Source of the DNA: Flavobacteriales bacterium
GTDB taxonomy: Bacteria > Bacteroidota > Bacteroidia > Flavobacteriales_F > PHOS-HE28
Direction of reading: 5' to 3'
Assembly (NCBI GenBank): GCA_023957375.1
Contig: JAMLHB010000002.1
Location: 62,001 to 126,000 of the forward strand
DNA length: 64,000 nucleotides
How positions within the stretch are numbered: the stretch's first letter is position 1; the number at the start of each line of letters is the position of its first letter. Position numbers and translations under genes: made by a program. The notes beneath the pieces were generated by a model. The model ran no database searches. It was given only the letters and a program-made list of their open reading frames with translations, and was not told the origin of the DNA. Positions 62,354-64,000 of the stretch are shown piece after piece.

Positions 62354-64000
62354 CTATGACCTGTTCCTTTGGTTTTCAGGCAGTTGATAATGCCGTCCTC
62401 GGCGTTCACCCATCGCCACAAGCTTTCCCTTGGTTAGCAGTGACTTGAGAAATGAGGTGGCTTGGCGGTCGGTAAGTCCGGTCAATTCCATGACCTCTTT
62501 CCGGGCAATTCGTCCGTACTGGGCTACATGCGCCATCACCACCTTCTCCCGGGCTTTGCCATCCATTCCCTTCACTCGTGCATGGGCCAGCGGATTGCCC
62601 AGTTGCTTGTATACGGCCACCGTGAATTGGTATACCCGCGCCCGGTGGCCATCACGTGGTTCCACCAAGCCCTCTTCCACGAGGCGTTCCAATACACCGT
62701 TGGCTTTGTCCACGCCCTCATGGATATCCACCGCCAATTCGGTTGCGGTAAGGTTCCGTTGATGAAACAACCGGTTCAGGCCGATCATTTCACCGATGGT
62801 GATGGGCTTGCCCGTGTTGCGTTCGCGCTGGAAGATGAACGCGGCGAATTGCTGGCTTTCACTACCGCCCTGGATCACCAGACGAACCCCGGTGACATCG
62901 CTGCCCGAGTAGTCAGGCACCGGCCTGCCGTAGCGTATCTGGCCATCATAAACCTTGTCCACGCCGCGACCGGTCTGCTCCACCAGGCCCAAGCGCTTGC
63001 CCGCTTCATAAAGCCGCCGGTTGCGCGGCTTGGGTTCATGCGTCAGCAGGTTGCGCGTGGTCACTCCTTCGGGAAAGCCGCCCGGACTGGTGATGCGCAG
63101 TTGGTCCGGGTGCCATTGCACGTAAACGCATTCATTGCGCCGGTAATCGCGGTGGAAGAGGGCATTCAATAGGGCCTCGCGGAAGGCCGGGAATGAATAG
63201 TCCGGAATGGGCAGGCGGATCATGCCCACCTGCACCTCGCGCTCCTGGTTGCGCGCCTTGAAGCGCTCTTCGAACAGTTCGGCGAGTTCCACCAGCGGCT
63301 TGCGGAAAAAGTCGTTCATGCGCACATCGCCGCCCGCTGCCAGCACTTGGAAGGCCGCCTCGTGCGTGGGGATGTGCCTGCGCAGGGCCTCTTCACGCCC
63401 CAACAGCAGCAGGCCGGTGAAGGTGGGCACCAATTTTTCACCCGCGGTCTCCACGGCCCCGATGGCCTTGGCCAATTCCGCATCGCCCAGTGTCAACAGG
63501 CTCCGGTCACCGGTGCGGGCGGTGATGGTGTTGCGCGCCCGTTCAAATTGGAGCGGGTCCAGATCGCCCCATTGGCTGGCGGGGCAGGGTTGTGCGCTCA
63601 GGTCCTCGGCACCCAAGCGCAGGCTGCCACCGCCATGCTCGTGCGGGTAGTAGGGCGCGCAGGCCGGTCCGTTGTTGTCCAAGATCCTGCGCTGGCAGGT
63701 GCCGTCACTGTGGCTGGTGATGCTTTCCGCCTTGGGCACCTGGATCTCGATCACGGCATTCCCGGCCACGTGGTGCAGCACCACTTCCACTTCCAGTGCA
63801 GGCATGGTCATATTGCGCACCAAGGCCCGCAACTTGTCCGGGTCCGTGCGGTCCCCGTGCCGGGGCTTTGCGCCCGTGATGCTGCCGTCCTTTTCCACGC
63901 CCACCAGCAGGGTGCCCCCGGCACCGTTCGCCAAGCACACGCATACCAAGGCCAGCTCCCGGTCGCCGATCGGTTTGCGCCCTTCCCCCTTGAACTCCAC
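62354..64000 (-). CDS. AlbA_2 (Schlafen-type) domain / ATPase-like regulator, partial at its N-terminus
   Basis: 548 residues are visible; the start lies beyond the right edge. The N-terminal VEFKGEGRKPIGDRELALVC with NGAGGTLLVGVEKDGSITGA is the AlbA_2/Schlafen DNA-binding domain. A middle region (FREALLNALFHRDYRRNECV, LRITSPGGFPEGVT, GRGVDKVYD) is the HATPase_c_4 domain of the COG2865 family, which is often labelled a RecG-like transcriptional regulator. The C-terminal part contains winged-helix segments (RIARKEVMELTGLTDRQATS, FLKSLLTKGKLVAMGERRGR). Such proteins are common in defence and accessory islands as putative regulators. The TGTCATAA cluster next to it is a candidate binding site. 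ATP-dependent regulation is inferred from the family. Confidence 0.85.
   Translation of the reverse strand: MEFKGEGRKPIGDRELALVCVCLANGAGGTLLVGVEKDGSITGAKPRHGDRTDPDKLRALVRNMTMPALEVEVVLHHVAGNAVIEIQVPKAESITSHSDGTCQRRILDNNGPACAPYYPHEHGGGSLRLGAEDLSAQPCPASQWGDLDPLQFERARNTITARTGDRSLLTLGDAELAKAIGAVETAGEKLVPTFTGLLLLGREEALRRHIPTHEAAFQVLAAGGDVRMNDFFRKPLVELAELFEERFKARNQEREVQVGMIRLPIPDYSFPAFREALLNALFHRDYRRNECVYVQWHPDQLRITSPGGFPEGVTTRNLLTHEPKPRNRRLYEAGKRLGLVEQTGRGVDKVYDGQIRYGRPVPDYSGSDVTGVRLVIQGGSESQQFAAFIFQRERNTGKPITIGEMIGLNRLFHQRNLTATELAVDIHEGVDKANGVLERLVEEGLVEPRDGHRARVYQFTVAVYKQLGNPLAHARVKGMDGKAREKVVMAHVAQYGRIARKEVMELTGLTDRQATSFLKSLLTKGKLVAMGERRGRHYQLPENQRNRS

Overview
The window comes from a high-GC member of the Bacteroidota, most likely a Flavobacteriales-type lineage. 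The evidence is: several secreted proteins ending in type IX secretion (T9SS) sorting domains of both type A and type B; a fused SecDF; a type III glutamine synthetase; a YtxJ-type bacillithiol protein; almost no Shine-Dalgarno sites; and promoters fitting the Bacteroidota -7 element TAnnTTTG, here often TATCTTTG or TATCTTCG. The exact family cannot be fixed from sequence reading alone.

Layout. 1-4800: the start of a secreted protein running off the left edge, ytxJ, and a 1200-residue FG-GAP/VCBS T9SS cargo. 4797-22190: mostly minus-strand housekeeping genes: a TPR lipoprotein, a deoxynucleoside kinase coupled to folK, prfA, purM, a PorE-like OmpA protein, glnN, tatA, secDF and mdh, with a second VCBS cargo on the plus strand. 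22340-35430: an ECF sigma factor, a membrane-anchored PKD protein with a decayed type B-like end, and a roughly 3500-residue adhesin made largely of 79-residue repeats. 35449-43999: uraD, gyrB, an outer-membrane barrel coupled to a large TPR protein, and ftsE. 44000-47612: a tandem duplication of a T9SS cargo gene, edged by REP-like palindromes. 47613-54333: two convergent glycosyltransferases, one carrying palindromic repeats inside its reading frame, then a DUF433/DUF5615 pair, murB and an S9 peptidase. 54461-55648: an M28 peptidase.

55835-59071 is the most unusual region. A short AraC-type regulator gene is followed by four toxin-antitoxin modules (hicBA, a mazF-like pair, a second hicBA, and a parDE-like pair). 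Each module is followed by another copy of the 3' end of the AraC gene. Three of the four toxin genes are visibly damaged (two premature stops, one N-terminal truncation) while every antitoxin frame is open. 59159-64000 holds a type III restriction-like helicase/nuclease and a partial AlbA_2/ATPase regulator, separated by a less GC-rich stretch with repeated TGTCATAA motifs. Together these look like a small defence/accessory island.

The genes connect through envelope biology. SecDF and probably TatA feed the periplasm, the PorE-like protein would help anchor the T9SS, and many of the large proteins here are its cargo. No tRNA, rRNA, CRISPR array, transposase or integrase was recognised.
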